Shown in pieces: positions 11,330 through 22,839 of a stretch of 64,000 bases of DNA. The translations under genes were made by a program, and so were the position numbers. The DNA comes from Hyperoodon ampullatus (Eukaryota; Chordata; Mammalia; Artiodactyla; Ziphiidae). The stretch is taken from contig OX457061.1 of the NCBI GenBank assembly GCA_949752795.1, positions 11,241,492 to 11,305,491 on the forward strand, given 5' to 3'. The notes beneath the pieces were generated by a model that did no database searches, was not told the origin of the DNA, and saw only the letters and a list, made by a program, of their open reading frames with translations. Each line of letters opens with the position of its first letter. Positions within the stretch are counted from its first letter, which is position 1.

Positions 11330-12380
11330 AAACTTTATGGCTAAGTCTAATTTTTAATAGATAATAAAATAGCAGCAGTGGCAATGGCAACAACCACCCA
11401 GGAACTAAAACCCCAGATGATCTCAATGTGGGGTGTATTCAGGGGTGGGGATGGGAAGTGAAAGTGTTCTTAACTTGTTCAAGGAGAGAGTGTAGATACT
11501 GAGGAACCCTAGACACATATAGAAAAATGTAAGTTTAAATATGAGTTAAACATTTAAGAGAAGGAGATTTCTCTTTCTGAGTAGGATGTAGTAGGCTATG
11601 GCAGGCCAAGCCTCTCACTACATTAACTAGGAATAAAAGAGATAAATTGCAAAATCGTATTATTAAAAATATCACAGAACTATGGTAATGAGGACTAGAT
11701 GAACTAAAATCCAGAGGAGTAAGAGCCCTTCCCAGACGAGTTGGTCATCAGCCTTGAGAGAATTTTCCAATTCTAAGCTGGACCTGAGGATCTTATTTAG
11801 CTCAGGCTGAGGATCTACGTAAGGAAAGAGAAGAGAACAAAACTTTTGATGATCTTGTAGCACCAGTGGGATGGGTGGAATCTATAGGAGTACACAATGC
11901 AATGTGCCCACAGAACATTTTTTGAGTTCTGGGTTATGTGGGAGGATGAGTGGTTGAGCCCAAAACTTCTAAAAAGTGGAGTGAAATCTGTGCTTTAACA
12001 GTGCTTTATTGCACTAGAGGGAGGAGACTGCCACAAACACTGGTGCTCTCATCATCAAGAGGCTCAAAACTCCAAAGAGAAAAACTGAATCTCTCATAGT
12101 CATTTAGAGCTGAGGAGTCAAAAACATTCCAGTCTCTTAATCAAAAGTCGCCAGGGGTTTGGAAAAATCAGAGATAGGCTGAGGCTTACTAAAAGTGCAA
12201 CTCAGCCCTAACCCAGCTCAATCCATCATTGTATTGAGTGATCAGTTCCCCCATTCTATCTGCCTAACAGAGGATTGGGGAAACCTTCATCTGGAACCTC
12301 TATGATTCTTTTATATACAATGTGTGGCATATTTTTAAAAAATTGCTAAACATGTATAAGGGCAGGGAAATGTGACCAAT
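11330..12380. other. Unassigned AT-rich DNA
   Basis: No gene and no repeat I can name confidently. Directly precedes old L1 ORF1-like text, so it may be a decayed L1 5'UTR. The longest frame (11672-11863, minus) has no recognisable domain. Confidence 0.35.
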
Positions 12381-12384
12381 AATC

Positions 12385-13540
12385 AATTTTTTAAAATAGA
12401 AGCAAACACTCAGATAAATGAAATATTGGAATTATCAGACAAGGACTTAAAAACTATGAGTAATATGTTAAATTGAATCATGGGAAAGATGGACAAAATG
12501 AATGATAAGATGGAGAATTTCAAGATATTTGAAATTTATAAAAAACAATCAAATAAGCATTCTAAAACAAAATTATGAAAACGAAAATTAGAACTCATTA
12601 AATGGGCTTAACAGCAGTTTAGACACAGCTGAACAGGTAATTAGTGAAGTGGAAAATATGTCAGAAGAAAATATGCAGATAAGTCAGCAGCATGGAAAGA
12701 GGCAAAGATGGCAATATATAGAAAAGTGACAAAGAGCTATGGGATACAGCAAGAACAGGGAGTCTTCCTCTCTTTTCTCTGTTATAATTGTGTAATTGTT
12801 GTTCACAAAGCAGAGAAGAGTGGTAATGTGGCAGAAAAGGTATTTTGGAGAGATAATACCTGAGAATTTTTCAAAGCTAGAAAGGCAGTAACCCCAAAAT
12901 ACAGGAAGTTCAGCAAACTGCAAACATATAAAACCAAGAAAAACCACATCTGAGGGCATTATATGCAAAATATTGAAAACAAAAAAGAAAGATCATCTTA
13001 AAAGGGAAAAGAGACACTGAAGAGGAAGAGACATGTTACCACATTACCTTCAAAGAATTACAGTAAGACTTACAGCTGACTTTTCAATGGAAACCACAAA
13101 AGCCAGAGACAGTGGAATGAAATCCTTAAAATGTAGAAAGAAAAAATCTGGCAACATAGAATGTTATACACAACAAAAATAGCCTCCAAAACTGAAAGTG
13201 AGATAATGATATTTCATATAAATATAGGTTGCAAAATTCATTGTCAGCATATTGGTGCTATAAGAAATACTAAAGAAAAAATTTCAGACTACAGAAAGCT
13301 TTTTCAGATTAGGAAAATGAGCCCAGATGGACATATAGAACTGCAGGAACAAATGGAGAATGAAGAAAATAGATAAATATAAGGGTAAAAGCTGTTTATA
13401 ACAGCAATGATACAAATGTGTTGTGGAGCTTATAAAATATATTAAAGTAAAATATATGACAATACTACAAAGGTCTGGAAGTGATAAATGGGGTTAAATT
13501 GCTGTAAGATGCTTGCATCCTTCAGAAAATGGTAAAAGGA
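12385..13540 (+). mobile_element. Old L1/HAL1-like ORF1 relic
   Basis: ATTGGAATTATCAGACAAGG near 12425 and the later 'ACAGCTGACTTTTCAATGG' near 13072 match the ORF1 region of ancient L1 or HAL1. The segment ends in 'GAACTGCAGGAACAAATGGA' text near 13339, as ORF1-only HAL1 copies do. Many stops. Family choice between HAL1 and L1M is uncertain. Confidence 0.55.
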
Positions 13541-14933
13541 CCTGCAGCTGTGCGACAATATCAAATGGTCTAATATACATGTAACTGGAATTCTAGAAGT
13601 AGAAAAGAGAGAAAAATCAGGTCAGAAGAAATATTTGAAGAGATAATAACTGAGAATTTCCCAAAATTAATGAAAGACACCAAATCACAGATCCAAGAAG
13701 CTCAGAGCACACCAAGGAGATTACTTTTTTTTTTAAAGAGAGAGTTACAACATATTCAAACTGCTAAAAATTAAAGATAAAAAAAATCTTAAATCTTATA
13801 GGTGCCAGAGACAAAAGGCACATTGCATACAGAGGAACAAAGATGGGAATTAGAGCAGACTTCTCACAGAAACTACATAAGCAAAAGCCCTTAGAATGAC
13901 ATCAATAAGGTTTTAAAAGAAAAAAAAAAACATGTCAACCAAGAATTATCTACTTAATGAGAATATCTTTCAAAAATTTAGGAGAAATTAAAAATTTTAG
14001 ATGAACAAAAACTGAGAAAATTCACAATCAGCAGATCCACACTAAAGACACGTTGGAAGATTTTTTTAGGTAGAAGGAATAAAATACCAGACAAGAGCTT
14101 GGATCTACACTAATAAATGAAGAACAAAGAAAATAGCATAAGTTAAATACAAAATTCAATGTATTGTGTGTTTATAGCATATAAAAAATAAAATGTATGA
14201 CTAAATAGCACAATGGATGGGAGAGAGAAATTAGAAATGTACTGTTGTATGATCCTTACACTATGCATGAAACAGTATAATATTCAAAAGAAAAAAGAAT
14301 CATAAACAAATATTGAATACTAATTAAAAATATGCATGCTAAAGTGCTTAAGGATGAGGTGTACTGATGCCTGAAACTTACCTTTAAAGACATAAAATAT
14401 AAGATAGATTGATGATTTGGTATTAATATTGAAAAGCAAAGACCAACTATCACTGTTTGAAGGCAATAAGTGTAGAAAATCCAAGAGGGAAAATGATGAA
14501 AAGTTGTTATAAACTAGTAGGAGAATTTAGTAAAGAGTCTGGATATTAGAACAACATACAAAAATCAATAACTTTCCAAACCATTAGTACTAACAAATTA
14601 TAACATTTTACACAGAAAATCTCACTCACAATAGTATCAAAAAGTATAGAGTACTCAGGAATAGACTTAATAAGAAAGGTGTCTAGCCTCTATAAAGAGA
14701 AGTGCCCAACTTTATTGATGTAAGTAAAAGAATACTTAAAGAAAGATGTACAGTGTTCCTGAAGGAGAAGATTTTTAAACCACAAAAATTCTGTTCTCCC
14801 CAGATTAATTTATAAATTCAATGCAATCCCAATTAAAATTCTAATGGAAAATTTCAAGCTGATTCTAAAGTTTATTGCAGGAGGCAACATATACAAGGAA
14901 CCTTAAAAAGGGACTTTTTAAAGAGACTTCATG

Positions 14934-15140
14934 GGTCTTCCCTGGTGGCGCAGTGGTTGAGAGTCCACCTGCCGATGCAGGGGACACGGGTTCGTGCCCC
15001 AGTCCGGGAAGATCCTACATGCCACGGAGCGGCTAGGCCCGTGAGCCATGGCCGCTGAGCCTGCGTGTCCGGAGCCTGTGCTCCGCAACGGGAGAGGCCA
15101 CAGCAGTGAGAGGCCCGTGTACCGCAAAAAAAAAAAAAAA
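14934..15140 (+). mobile_element. CHR-type SINE
   Basis: Complete body with GTACCGC end and A-tail, inserted in the old L1. A weak TSD is likely: AAAGAGA(C)TTC upstream and AAAGAGAGAATTC after the tail. Confidence 0.9.
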
Positions 15141-15259
15141 GAGAGAATTCACTATAATCTATCCAAATGCAAAGTTATAGCTATGAAAGTTTTGCGGTAC
15201 TGATGATGGAAGATATCAGTGGACCACCAAAACATATGGGATTAAAAAAATAACTATAG

Positions 15260-15598
15260 ACACTTCCCTGGTGGTGCAGTGGTTAAGAATCCACCTGCCA
15301 ACGCAGGGGACATGGGTTCAATCCCTGGTCCAGGAAGATCCCACATGCTGCAGGGCAACTAAGCCCATGCACCACAACTACTGAACCTGTGCTCTAGAGC
15401 CCACGAGCCACAACTACTGAGCCCACGTGCCACAACTAATGAAGCCTACACATCTAGAGCCAGTGTTCCACAACAAGAGAAGCCACTGCAATGAGAAGCC
15501 TGCACACTGCAATGAAGAGTAACCCCTGCTCAACGCAACTAGAGGAAGCCCGCGTGCAGCAACAAAGACCCAACACAACCAAAAATGAAAATAAAAAA
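15260..15598 (+). mobile_element. CHRL-type SINE
   Basis: Long older SINE: ACTTCCCTGGTGGTGCAGTG head, box B GGTTCAATCCC, repeated ACAACTACTGA units and an ACCCAACACAACCAAAAAT end. It lies in the same ancient L1 and is more diverged than its neighbour at 14934. Confidence 0.9.
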
Positions 15599-15842
15599 CT
15601 CTAAAAGTTTTAGGAAAAAATAGTAAAAGAATATTTTCATAATCTTATGGCAGGAAAACCTTCATTACAAAAAATAAAATAAAGTAAAAAGCAAACAGTA
15701 CCTAAAAGGAAAATATAGACAGATATAGCAAAACATATATAAAATTTCTATATGTACCTTAAGAGCTAGACTACACAAAAGAATAACAAACGAATAACAA
15801 ACGTTCCGTGGCCTACTCATTTTCCACCTGTGGCAGACATCA

Positions 15843-16199
15843 TTAATCAATCTTAGAACAATTTCCTGTTGAAACTATACAAGGTTTTACAGTTCTCTCC
15901 AATAGAAGTCTTTGGGCAGACACTACCAGTCCATTATACTCAGCATAAAAGGTGAAACCCTTTGACACCCCAGTGATATACAATTCTTTCCTGTAGATGT
16001 GACCTATAGAGGTATTCATGAGCTTCCCAAGATAAAAAACTTTTGTCAGTACGAGATCATCCTGCTCCCTCAGAGCTCTCCTTGGTGCTGAAACTTGGTC
16101 TGAATTTCCCTGCGATGGATCCTGCCACTTCTCACGCTGCCACCATTGTTCATTAGGACCAAATTTCCCAGCGCTACCAGAGATGCACCTTGTAAACAA
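15843..16199 (-). other. Unrecognised 118-codon open frame
   Basis: An uninterrupted minus-strand frame of 118 codons in ordinary-composition DNA. It is not a SINE, not an L1 antisense read and not low-complexity. I do not recognise a domain. No Kozak or splice evidence favours it. It may be a relic of an endogenous element or chance. Long LTR-like text follows at 16600-16940. Confidence 0.2.
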
Positions 16200-16599
16200 A
16201 CAGGACCCAGACTATGCTAAGGGATGAGAAAAGAATAGTTTGAAAGTAAATAATTCTGAAAGGGGAGTGTTAGAATTTGTTATGAGGTAGGATCTAACAA
16301 GACCAGAACCCAGGCAATTGTGGGAGTCAGAATCAGAGAAGCTGTGATGAACATTAGAGCATCCTGTAAATCATGAGTGAAAGTGTGAGTAGGGGATGGG
16401 AATCCAATAATATCAACCTAGGTATCACACCTGGGACAGAGTGAAGATGGGGCAGGTCTTAGAGACAGGAAATCAGACCCAAGTTCAAGCAGTGGGAAGG
16501 GGGGGTTAGAAATAATTATATGGACATTGATTACATTCAAGTGGACAGACTCTTGCTGGCTAATTGATACTTTTTTTTTCATGGATACTTTTTTATCAT
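16200..16599. other. Unassigned intergenic DNA
   Basis: No gene or recognised repeat. A short G-run (near 16498-16506) is the only feature. Confidence 0.35.
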
Positions 16600-16940
16600 G
16601 TGGCTCAAAGCCTCAACCCTCTAATCACATGGGTGGACTTTCTGGCATGGTCAGCCTCCATCCTGAGTCATCCCATTAGCATAAGCTTTCTAAGGGCCCA
16701 CCACAAGTCACCTTCCTAGCATAAACTATCATGTGTGGTCTGAGGAGCCCATCATGAATAACAAAGATACTCCTATCACTCAGGAAATGCGAAGGATTTG
16801 GTGGTTACCTCCCGGGAACCAGAGATAAAGGCCAGCAAATTCTTTATTACACACTGCCCATACCTTCATAAATTGTCCCTATGTTTAGCTCTCCCCAGTT
16901 CACCCAATTTGAGGATGCTGTCTCTTTCCTGCTGGGACCC
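16600..16940. mobile_element. Probable old LTR (ERVL/MaLR-like)
   Basis: Text such as 'CTGGCATGGTCAGCCTCCAT', 'AGCATAAACTATCATG' and the terminal 'CTGCTGGGACCCTGACTAGT' resembles solo LTR sequence of ancient mammalian retroelements. Exact family and strand are not resolved. Confidence 0.35.
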
Positions 16941-17157
16941 TGACTAGTACAAGTGAAACTAAAATTAAACACATCACTTCTAGCACTTCTTTTGACAAGA
17001 ATTTAGTCACATGGCCATACCTAGTTGCAAAGGAGCATGGAAATATAGTCTCTAGGTGGGTGTGCATGTGCCCACCTACAACTCTGCTGTGATGGAAGAA
17101 AGAAAGGATGTGTTTGAGGGAATAAATGGTAGCCTGTCACACTGTCTAGGCATTTTT

Positions 17158-17461
17158 TTAAAAATAAATTTATTTATTTTTAGTTTTTCGCTGCGTCAGG
17201 TCTTCGTTGTGGTGCACGGGCTTCTTATTGCAGTGGCCTTTCTTGTTGCGGAGCACGGGCTCTAGGCTCGCAGGCTTCAGTACTTGTGGCATGTGGGCTC
17301 AGCAGTTGTGGCTTGTGGGCTCTCTAGAGCGCAAGCTCAGTAGTTGTGGCGCACAGGCTTAGTTGCTCTGTGGAATGTGGGATCTTCCCAGACCAGGACT
17401 CGAACCCGTGTTCCCTGCATTGGCAGGCGGATTCTTAACCACTGTGCCACCAGGGAAGTCC
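17158..17461 (-). mobile_element. CHRL-type SINE
   Basis: Minus-strand long SINE: starts with its A-tail complement (AAATTTATTTATTTTTAG) and ends in the head complement CCACCAGGGAAGTCC. The perfect 16-bp TSD CTGTCTAGGCATTTTT is at 17142-17157 and 17462-17477. Confidence 0.93.
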
Positions 17462-17559
17462 CTGTCTAGGCATTTTTAACATCTTAAAATCCTTTCCAAT
17501 TTGATAGACAAAAGACGATATTTTGTCTTTTTTTTAAATTTATTTTATTGAAGTTAGAA

Positions 17560-17752
17560 AGGTATTTTGTCATTTTAATTTGCTTTTTTTTTTTTGCTCA
17601 CTAAAAAGGAAGGCCACATTTTCACTTTTTACTGGCCATTTGCCTTTATTTTAATGTGATTTATCTTTTAGGTCTTTGGTCTACTTTTCCACTGACTTTT
17701 TAAAGAGTTTTACTGATCAAATGAGCTCTTTTAGGTTTAAAAATAATAACTC
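17560..17752 (-). mobile_element. Possible old L1 ORF2 scrap
   Basis: The stretch 'ACTGGCCATTTGCC' and T-rich surroundings resemble inverted L1 ORF2 sequence, but the match is short. Confidence 0.25.
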
Positions 17753-17960
17753 GGGCTTCCCTGGTGGCGCAGTGGTTGCAAGTCCGCCTGCCGATGCAGG
17801 GGACACGGGTTCGTGCCCCGGTCCGGGAAGATCCCACATGCCGCGGAGCGGCTGGGCCCGTGAGCCATGGCTGCTGAGCCTGCACGTCCAGAGACTGTGC
17901 TCCGCAACGGGAGAGGCCACAACAGTGAGAGGCCTGCGTACCGCAAAAAAAAAAAAAAAA
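17753..17960 (+). mobile_element. CHR-type SINE (5' part of a composite)
   Basis: Complete CHR body with A-tail ending near 17960. Instead of ending at a TSD it runs straight into the tail of another SINE type (17961-18030). Confidence 0.88.
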
Positions 17961-18030
17961 AGTCCGCATGCCGCAAGTAAAACATCCCGCGTGCCGCAAC
18001 TAAGACCTAGCGCAGCCAAATAAATAAATA
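17961..18030 (+). mobile_element. 3' tail of an older tRNA SINE
   Basis: 'GTGCCGCAACTAAGACCTAG', 'GCAGCCAAATAAATAAATA' and the following T-rich end are the 3' end of the older SINE variant seen at 21242-21477. The corresponding 5' half is absent here. Confidence 0.7.
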
Positions 18031-18440
18031 TTTTCTAAAAAATTACAAAAAAGACAAACTTCACTGAACCTCATGTTGGCCATGTCGGGCCACTTACTCC
18101 TGTTGACTCACAGGCACTTTGCCTTCATCTCTCTCCTCTAGTTCGCGTCTCCACATGGCAATTTTAATTTTATGTGCCATCACCTGGGAGTAGGCAAATT
18201 AAGCACACTGCTATGTTCTCAGAGAAATGACAAGTCTTCTTTGCCACAAGGTTCGAATCTCATGTTCAGATGGGCACAACGTGGGCACCTAACTTGCAGC
18301 CTGTTTCCCAAGCACAGGAGATTATCATCACGATAGAGGTCACTGAGTGTCGGCCCCCTTGGTGCGGGTTCTCAAACTGCCCGCTTCTGGAGAATTCTGG
18401 TTAGCCCAGTCATCAGGCTGTGATTCACAAAACACTACTC
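18031..18440. other. Unassigned intergenic DNA
   Basis: Looks single-copy. No frame, RNA gene or named repeat is supported. Confidence 0.35.
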
Positions 18441-18444
18441 TAAT

Positions 18445-18850
18445 GTCTTAGTTAGAGTTTCCCCCAAAACAGAGCCTGAGACAAGACTTGGGGACCAGAA
18501 GTTTAACTGTGAGGTCATACCAGGAGACTGAAGCAAGAGAGAAGGAGGAATGAGACAGGGGAGGAGGGAAGGCCAGGGAAAGGTGCACACTGGACCAGGC
18601 AAGCAATGGTCAGCCTGCTGGGGAATCTAACGAAAAGGGTAGAATACACCTGAAAACTGTCTCTCTAAAGGACGGTAAACAGAGGCATTTGTCCACTGGT
18701 TCCTCCCACACATTGGTTGAAAGTTGACCACAAGACTGTTAAGTCCCCTACATGACTTCCCAGCTGCCTTGGAAAAACCCTAAGTGGCCACCACTGCTGC
18801 AAGTGACATTAGAGGTGGCTCCAGAGGATATGGTGTGGGCCACAAATAGC
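18445..18850. mobile_element. Probable old LTR-like repeat
   Basis: 'CTTAGTTAGAGTTTCCCC', 'AACAGAGCCTGAGACAAG' and later 'TCCACTGGTTCCTCCCAC' follow the order of a recalled mammal-wide LTR-type repeat. The family is not resolved. Confidence 0.3.
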
Positions 18851-19199
18851 ATAAGCTAGTTTGCATTTTTTCAATATGTAAATGACTCAACCACATACTA
18901 AGAAAAAGGTACATGTTGTATTTTGGGGGGGATCATTCCCAAAGCTGCCGGGACCTCAGAAATATGGGCTGTGGGGGAAGGACTAGAAACTGGACCACAC
19001 GGACGGTCTCCCTGTGGCAGAGTGAACCAAACTCAGATGGGGCGGTGGGACACAGAGTGTCATGGAGCTCTTGGCAGCAGCCCTGCCCGCAGGTGAGTCG
19101 AGGCTGCTGGTACAGCTCTCAAGGCTAGACAGGCTGACCGGAAGGTGACACCACCTTGTTCCTGACTGAGGACGGTTGGGGTAGGGGAGGGTGACAGGC
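18851..19199. other. Unassigned intergenic DNA
   Basis: GC-rich toward 19000-19130 with no recognisable gene. The 71-codon frame at 18913-19128 has no identifiable domain. Confidence 0.3.
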
Positions 19200-19297
19200 C
19201 CCATCAGAACAAGGTATCCACAAGCACGCAAAGGGGCATAGACAAGGATGTTCATCTTAGTGGTGTTCGTTATAGAATTCAAAAAAAATAAGCTGGG

Positions 19298-19508
19298 GGC
19301 TTCCCTGGTGGCGCAGTGGTTGAGAGTCCGCCTGCCGATGCAGGGAATACGGGTTCGTGCCCCGGTCTGGGAAGATCCCACGTGCCGTGGAGCGGCTGGG
19401 CCCGTGAGCCATGGCCGCTGAGCCTGGGCGTCCGGAGCCTGTGCTCCGCAACGGGAGAGGCCACAGCAGTGAAAGGCCCATGTACCGCAAAAAAAATAAT
19501 AAATAAAT
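19298..19508 (+). mobile_element. CHR-type SINE
   Basis: Complete body, tail drifting to (AAAT)n. The TSD AAAAAAATAAGCTGGG occurs at 19282-19297 and 19509-19524. Confidence 0.93.
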
Positions 19509-19577
19509 AAAAAAATAAGCTGGGCAATCCAAAGGCATTGATTAGAAATCATGGCACAACCATTAAAAATGAAGACA

Positions 19578-19787
19578 GGGCTTCCCTGGTGGCGCAGTGG
19601 TTGAGAGTCCGCCTGCCGATGCAGGGGACACGGGTTCGTGCCCCGGTCTGGGAAGATCCCACATGCCGCGGAGCGGCTAGGCCCGTGAGCCATGGCTGCT
19701 GGGCCTGCGCGTCCAGAGCCTGTGCTCCGCAACGGGAGAGGCCACAGCAGTGAGAAGCCCACGTAATGCAAAAAAAAAAAAAAAAAA
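19578..19787 (+). mobile_element. CHR-type SINE
   Basis: Complete body, uninterrupted A-tail over 20 bases. The TSD AAAAATGAAGACA is at 19565-19577 and 19788-19800. It lies only about 70 bases after the previous SINE, in the same orientation. Confidence 0.93.
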
Positions 19788-20384
19788 AAAAATGAAGACA
19801 ATTTGCAAGAAGTACAGCAGACAGAGGACGCCGTGAATTGTACAGAACGAAATCCAGACTGTGAGAACACTACAGGCCAAATGGGCAGCTTTCCTCAACA
19901 CATAGATTTTAAGGAAAAGAACAAGATGAAGGGGGAAGCTGTAGATTAAAAGAATTTAGGCATATTGAATTTTTTAAAATGTCCAAATAAACTATTGTGT
20001 CTAAGTGTATCCACTAGAGTGATAAAACTACAAAGAAATGCAAAGGAGTAACTGACATAAAAATCAGGGTAGTGGCTCTTTTGCAGGGAAGGAAGCAGTT
20101 GTGACTGGGCAGGGCACCGGGAGGCATTTGGGAAGCTGGCTAAGTTCTCTTTCTTGAACCAAGTGGTGGCCACAAGGGTGTCTGTTTATTATTTCATTAA
20201 GCTATACAATGTGCTGTGCAGCTTCTATCTCTCTATTTTATCTTACAATAAAAAGGTTTTTACAAAAGAAGCTGTGTTTCCCTAAAAATAGGGAAAGTTG
20301 TTATAGGAGAATGTTAGATAACATGGGAAATGCTCACACATAACGTGAAAAGGCAGATTGAACTTATCAAGTGATGCCTTTTTG

Positions 20385-20503
20385 TAGATAGATGGATGGA
20401 TGGATGGATGGATGGATGGATGGATAAATGATAGATGGTTAGATAGGTAGGTTGGTAGATAAGACAGATGAATAGACAGATGACAGATGGATAGATAGAT
20501 AAA
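20385..20503 (+). repeat. (GATG)n/(GATA)n compound microsatellite
   Basis: Eight near-perfect GATG units (20393-20425), then imperfect GATA, GACA and GGTA units. Likely length-polymorphic. Confidence 0.92.
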
Positions 20504-20660
20504 TACGGTGAAAGAAATGATTATGGATGAAAATATACCAAAATATTGTTATTAGTTAATATCTAGACACGGGCTTTTTCTGACTTTTGTTTTCTTTCAT
20601 GTTTCTGTACGATCTGAACCTTGTCCAGTGAATCTTTTTGCTTCCAAGGAATCTTTTAAA

Positions 20661-20984
20661 TAAATACTACTTGTATTTAAAGGTGATTTAATTTTGGGGG
20701 GAAAGAAGAGAATAAGGCACATACAAGACACCAGGCCAACCCCAGGCCACCTGTCCCCGACCGGCCCTGCCCTCCTGCCCTTCCCCCCACTGACTCTGTG
20801 GTTCCAGCAGGCACAGCATTTCACAGAGGCCCACGTTTCTCGAGCCCTCACTCTGGGCCTCACCCTCTGGCGTTGGCTTCTTTATTCCTCTTGCCTACAC
20901 TTGTCAGGAGCATCAGGTTGCTGGGAGGGTCCTGGAGAGAGCATGGAAGCTCTGGGCTACCCCCATCCCCATACCCTTATGCAT
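20661..20984. other. Unassigned GC-richer DNA
   Basis: No gene supported. Both-strand frames of up to about 106 codons overlap here, as expected by chance in GC-rich DNA. Confidence 0.35.
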
Positions 20985-21545
20985 CTCTTTCATTTGGCTG
21001 TTCTGAGGTTATAGCCTTTATGATAAACCAGAAAATGCAAGTAAAGTATTCTCCTGAGTTCTGTGAGCTGTTCTAGCAAATTATTGAACTGAAATAGGGG
21101 TCGTGAGACCACCAATTTATAGCCAGTCGGTGAGAAATACAGATGCATCTAGCATCGGAGGTGGGGGCAGTCTTGTCAGACCTTCAACTTGTGGGACCTG
21201 ATGCTAATTCCAGGTAGGTAGTGTCAGAACTGAGTTTAATTGGGATTTCCCTGGTGGCAAAGTGGTTAAGACTCTGTGCTCCCAATGCAGGCGGCCCGGG
21301 TTTGATCCCTGGTCCGGGAAGTAGATCCCACATGCATGCCACAACGAAGAGTTCTCATGCCACAACTAAGGAGCCTGCCTGCCGCAACTAAGGAGCCTGT
21401 GATCCACAACTAAGGAGCCCACCTACTGCACTCAAGACCCCACGCAACCAAATAAATAAATAAATATTTTAAAAAAAGAATTGAGTTGAATTATTGGACA
21501 CCAGTGGGTGTCTGGAGAACTGGAGAATTGGTTGGTGGGTTCAGA
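20985..21545 (+). mobile_element. Mammal-wide repeat split by a SINE
   Basis: 'GAGTTCTGTGAGCTGTTCTA', 'GGGGTCGTGAGACC' and, beyond the SINE, 'GGACACCAGTGGGTGTCTGG' and 'GAATTGGTTGGTGG' run in the order of a common mammal-wide repeat, probably LTR-derived. The family is not certain. Confidence 0.45.
21242..21477 (+). mobile_element. Older tRNA SINE variant (CHR-related)
   Basis: The head GGGATTTCCCTGGTGGCAAA has box B GGTTTGATCCC, then CACAACTAAGGAGCC repeats and a (AAAT)n tail. The diverged 15-bp TSD (GAACTGAGTTTAATT at 21227-21241, GAATTGAGTTGAATT at 21478-21492; 2 mismatches) indicates an older insertion. Confidence 0.85.
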
Positions 21546-22612
21546 AAATACTACAGAATTCCCATGCCCATTTAGAGGATAAACAAACTGAGGCTCCAAC
21601 AGATGAAAATAACTTGCCTGTTGTTCAAGACGTGGAAAGACCTAGCAGGAATTCACAACCGGGGCCGTCTGAATTCAAAAGTGGGTCCTTCATCCCTAAT
21701 TTACACAACCCCACCCACAGGGACTCTTATTTGGTACATTTTGCCTGATTTTTTTCTTTTAAATTTTTTGTAATGGCATTTATAGTAGAAGACTCAGAGG
21801 AAAGAAACATGTGTGGCCAGGCTTTTTCACAAATATATCTATTCTTTCTAAAACATTGAAAAGGTCTTGGCATCCTAAACACTCCCCAAATGACATATTA
21901 GGAGGAAATCTTACATTTTTAAAGAAGCTCTTACTTTTCTGGTAGTGGTATTCATGTTGACTCAGGGAGAACACTGGAATCACACGAGGAAAAGATCCCA
22001 GTCCTCTAAGTGCACCTGCCCTGCAGGGGCGCCAGGCCCACTCAGCATGGATTGCTGCTGGGAGTCCAGCAGGGGGCTGGGAGTGTCTCTGAGGCTGGAT
22101 GGGGGGCCCCAGATCTGGCGAGGAGACAGCCTCTGGCTGGCCTTGGTGAGACCAGGTCTGTCCCTAGACTCTGCCAAGGACATGGGGCTCTCCTGGGAGA
22201 CTCAGCTCAGAATAGGTCATTGTCTGAGTGAGGGTCAGGGCCAGGAGGAAGCTCATGGGTCTTCTCCTAGGCTGCAGAGGCAGGTGGGGACTGGTGGGTG
22301 GGTGCAGGATTCTCACAGGAGCTGGAGATGCAGTAACCCCGCGTCGAGCTCATCCTCCTTCCTTGAATCTGCCCATCCTCCAGTCCCCCAGATGAGTGAA
22401 GAGCCCTGCCCAGAACCCCGCAAGATACTCAGGACACATCCTCCACTCCTCCCTCCTTGCTCTCCCACCATGTCCCACCCACTCCTCCCCCTACATCTCT
22501 CAAGTCCTCCCCCTTCTCTCCTGCCCAGAGCTGCTTTGCCTGCCCAGGCCGAATAGCTCATGGCTGTGGCTCTGTGATGGACAGCACGTGACACAGTGGG
22601 TGATCACTGCCT
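21546..22612. other. Unassigned intergenic DNA, GC-rich from 22000
   Basis: No supported gene. A 203-codon plus frame (21945-22556) has low-complexity Ser/Pro-rich text, no domain, and long overlapping frames on the other strand. I treat it as chance. Confidence 0.35.
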
Positions 22613-22818
22613 TCCAGGCTCTGTGCCGAGCCCTTTACTTGGATCAGCTCGCTGGATTCTCAAGCCCCCATGAGTTGGACGCCATTACTAACCTCACTTT
22701 ACAGATGAGGAGACTGAGGCCCAGAGCTCTGTCAGTTGCCAACATGATGTCAGAGTCACATGTTCTAGTGAAGGCTAGAACCCAGGCAGCCTGGACCCAG
22801 AGCCCATGCACTTCACCC
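22613..22818 (-). mobile_element. MIR SINE
   Basis: Reverse-complement MIR signature: GGCTCTGTGCCGAGCCCTTT, then CTTTACAGATGAGGAGACTG, then GCTAGAACCCAGG. Confidence 0.8.
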
Positions 22819-22839
22819 CATGCTCAGAGACTGAGAATG

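Larger units (their letters stand above)
13550..15800 (+). mobile_element. Ancient L1 (ORF1 end through ORF2 RT), with two SINEs
   Basis: Begins in ORF1 ('AAATATTTGAAGAGATAATAA' idea near 13630). It continues through the RNA-binding C-terminus to about 14090. From about 14400 it carries ORF2 RT/thumb sequence ('ATTCAATGCAATCCCAATTA' near 14816). It resumes after SINEs at 14934 and 15260. Heavy decay and internal deletions; no usable frames. Confidence 0.7.
19200..20660 (+). mobile_element. Ancient L1 3' region with two SINEs and a microsatellite
   Basis: The order is that of a decayed L1 3' end: 'AAGGATGTTCATCTTAGTG' near 19238, 'CAACCATTAAAAATGAAGA' near 19558, and 'TGTTTTCTTTCATGTTTCTG' near 20588. 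CHR SINEs at 19298 and 19578 split it, and a GATG/GATA array sits at 20385-20503. The middle (19880-20280) is poorly matched. Confidence 0.5.

Noticed and set aside
18983..19870. 295-codon minus frame
   Set aside because: It runs antisense through two CHR SINEs and an L1 relic; a repeat by-product.
21945..22556. 203-codon plus frame
   Set aside because: No domain, low-complexity Ser/Pro end, and long antisense frames overlap it. Composition explains it.
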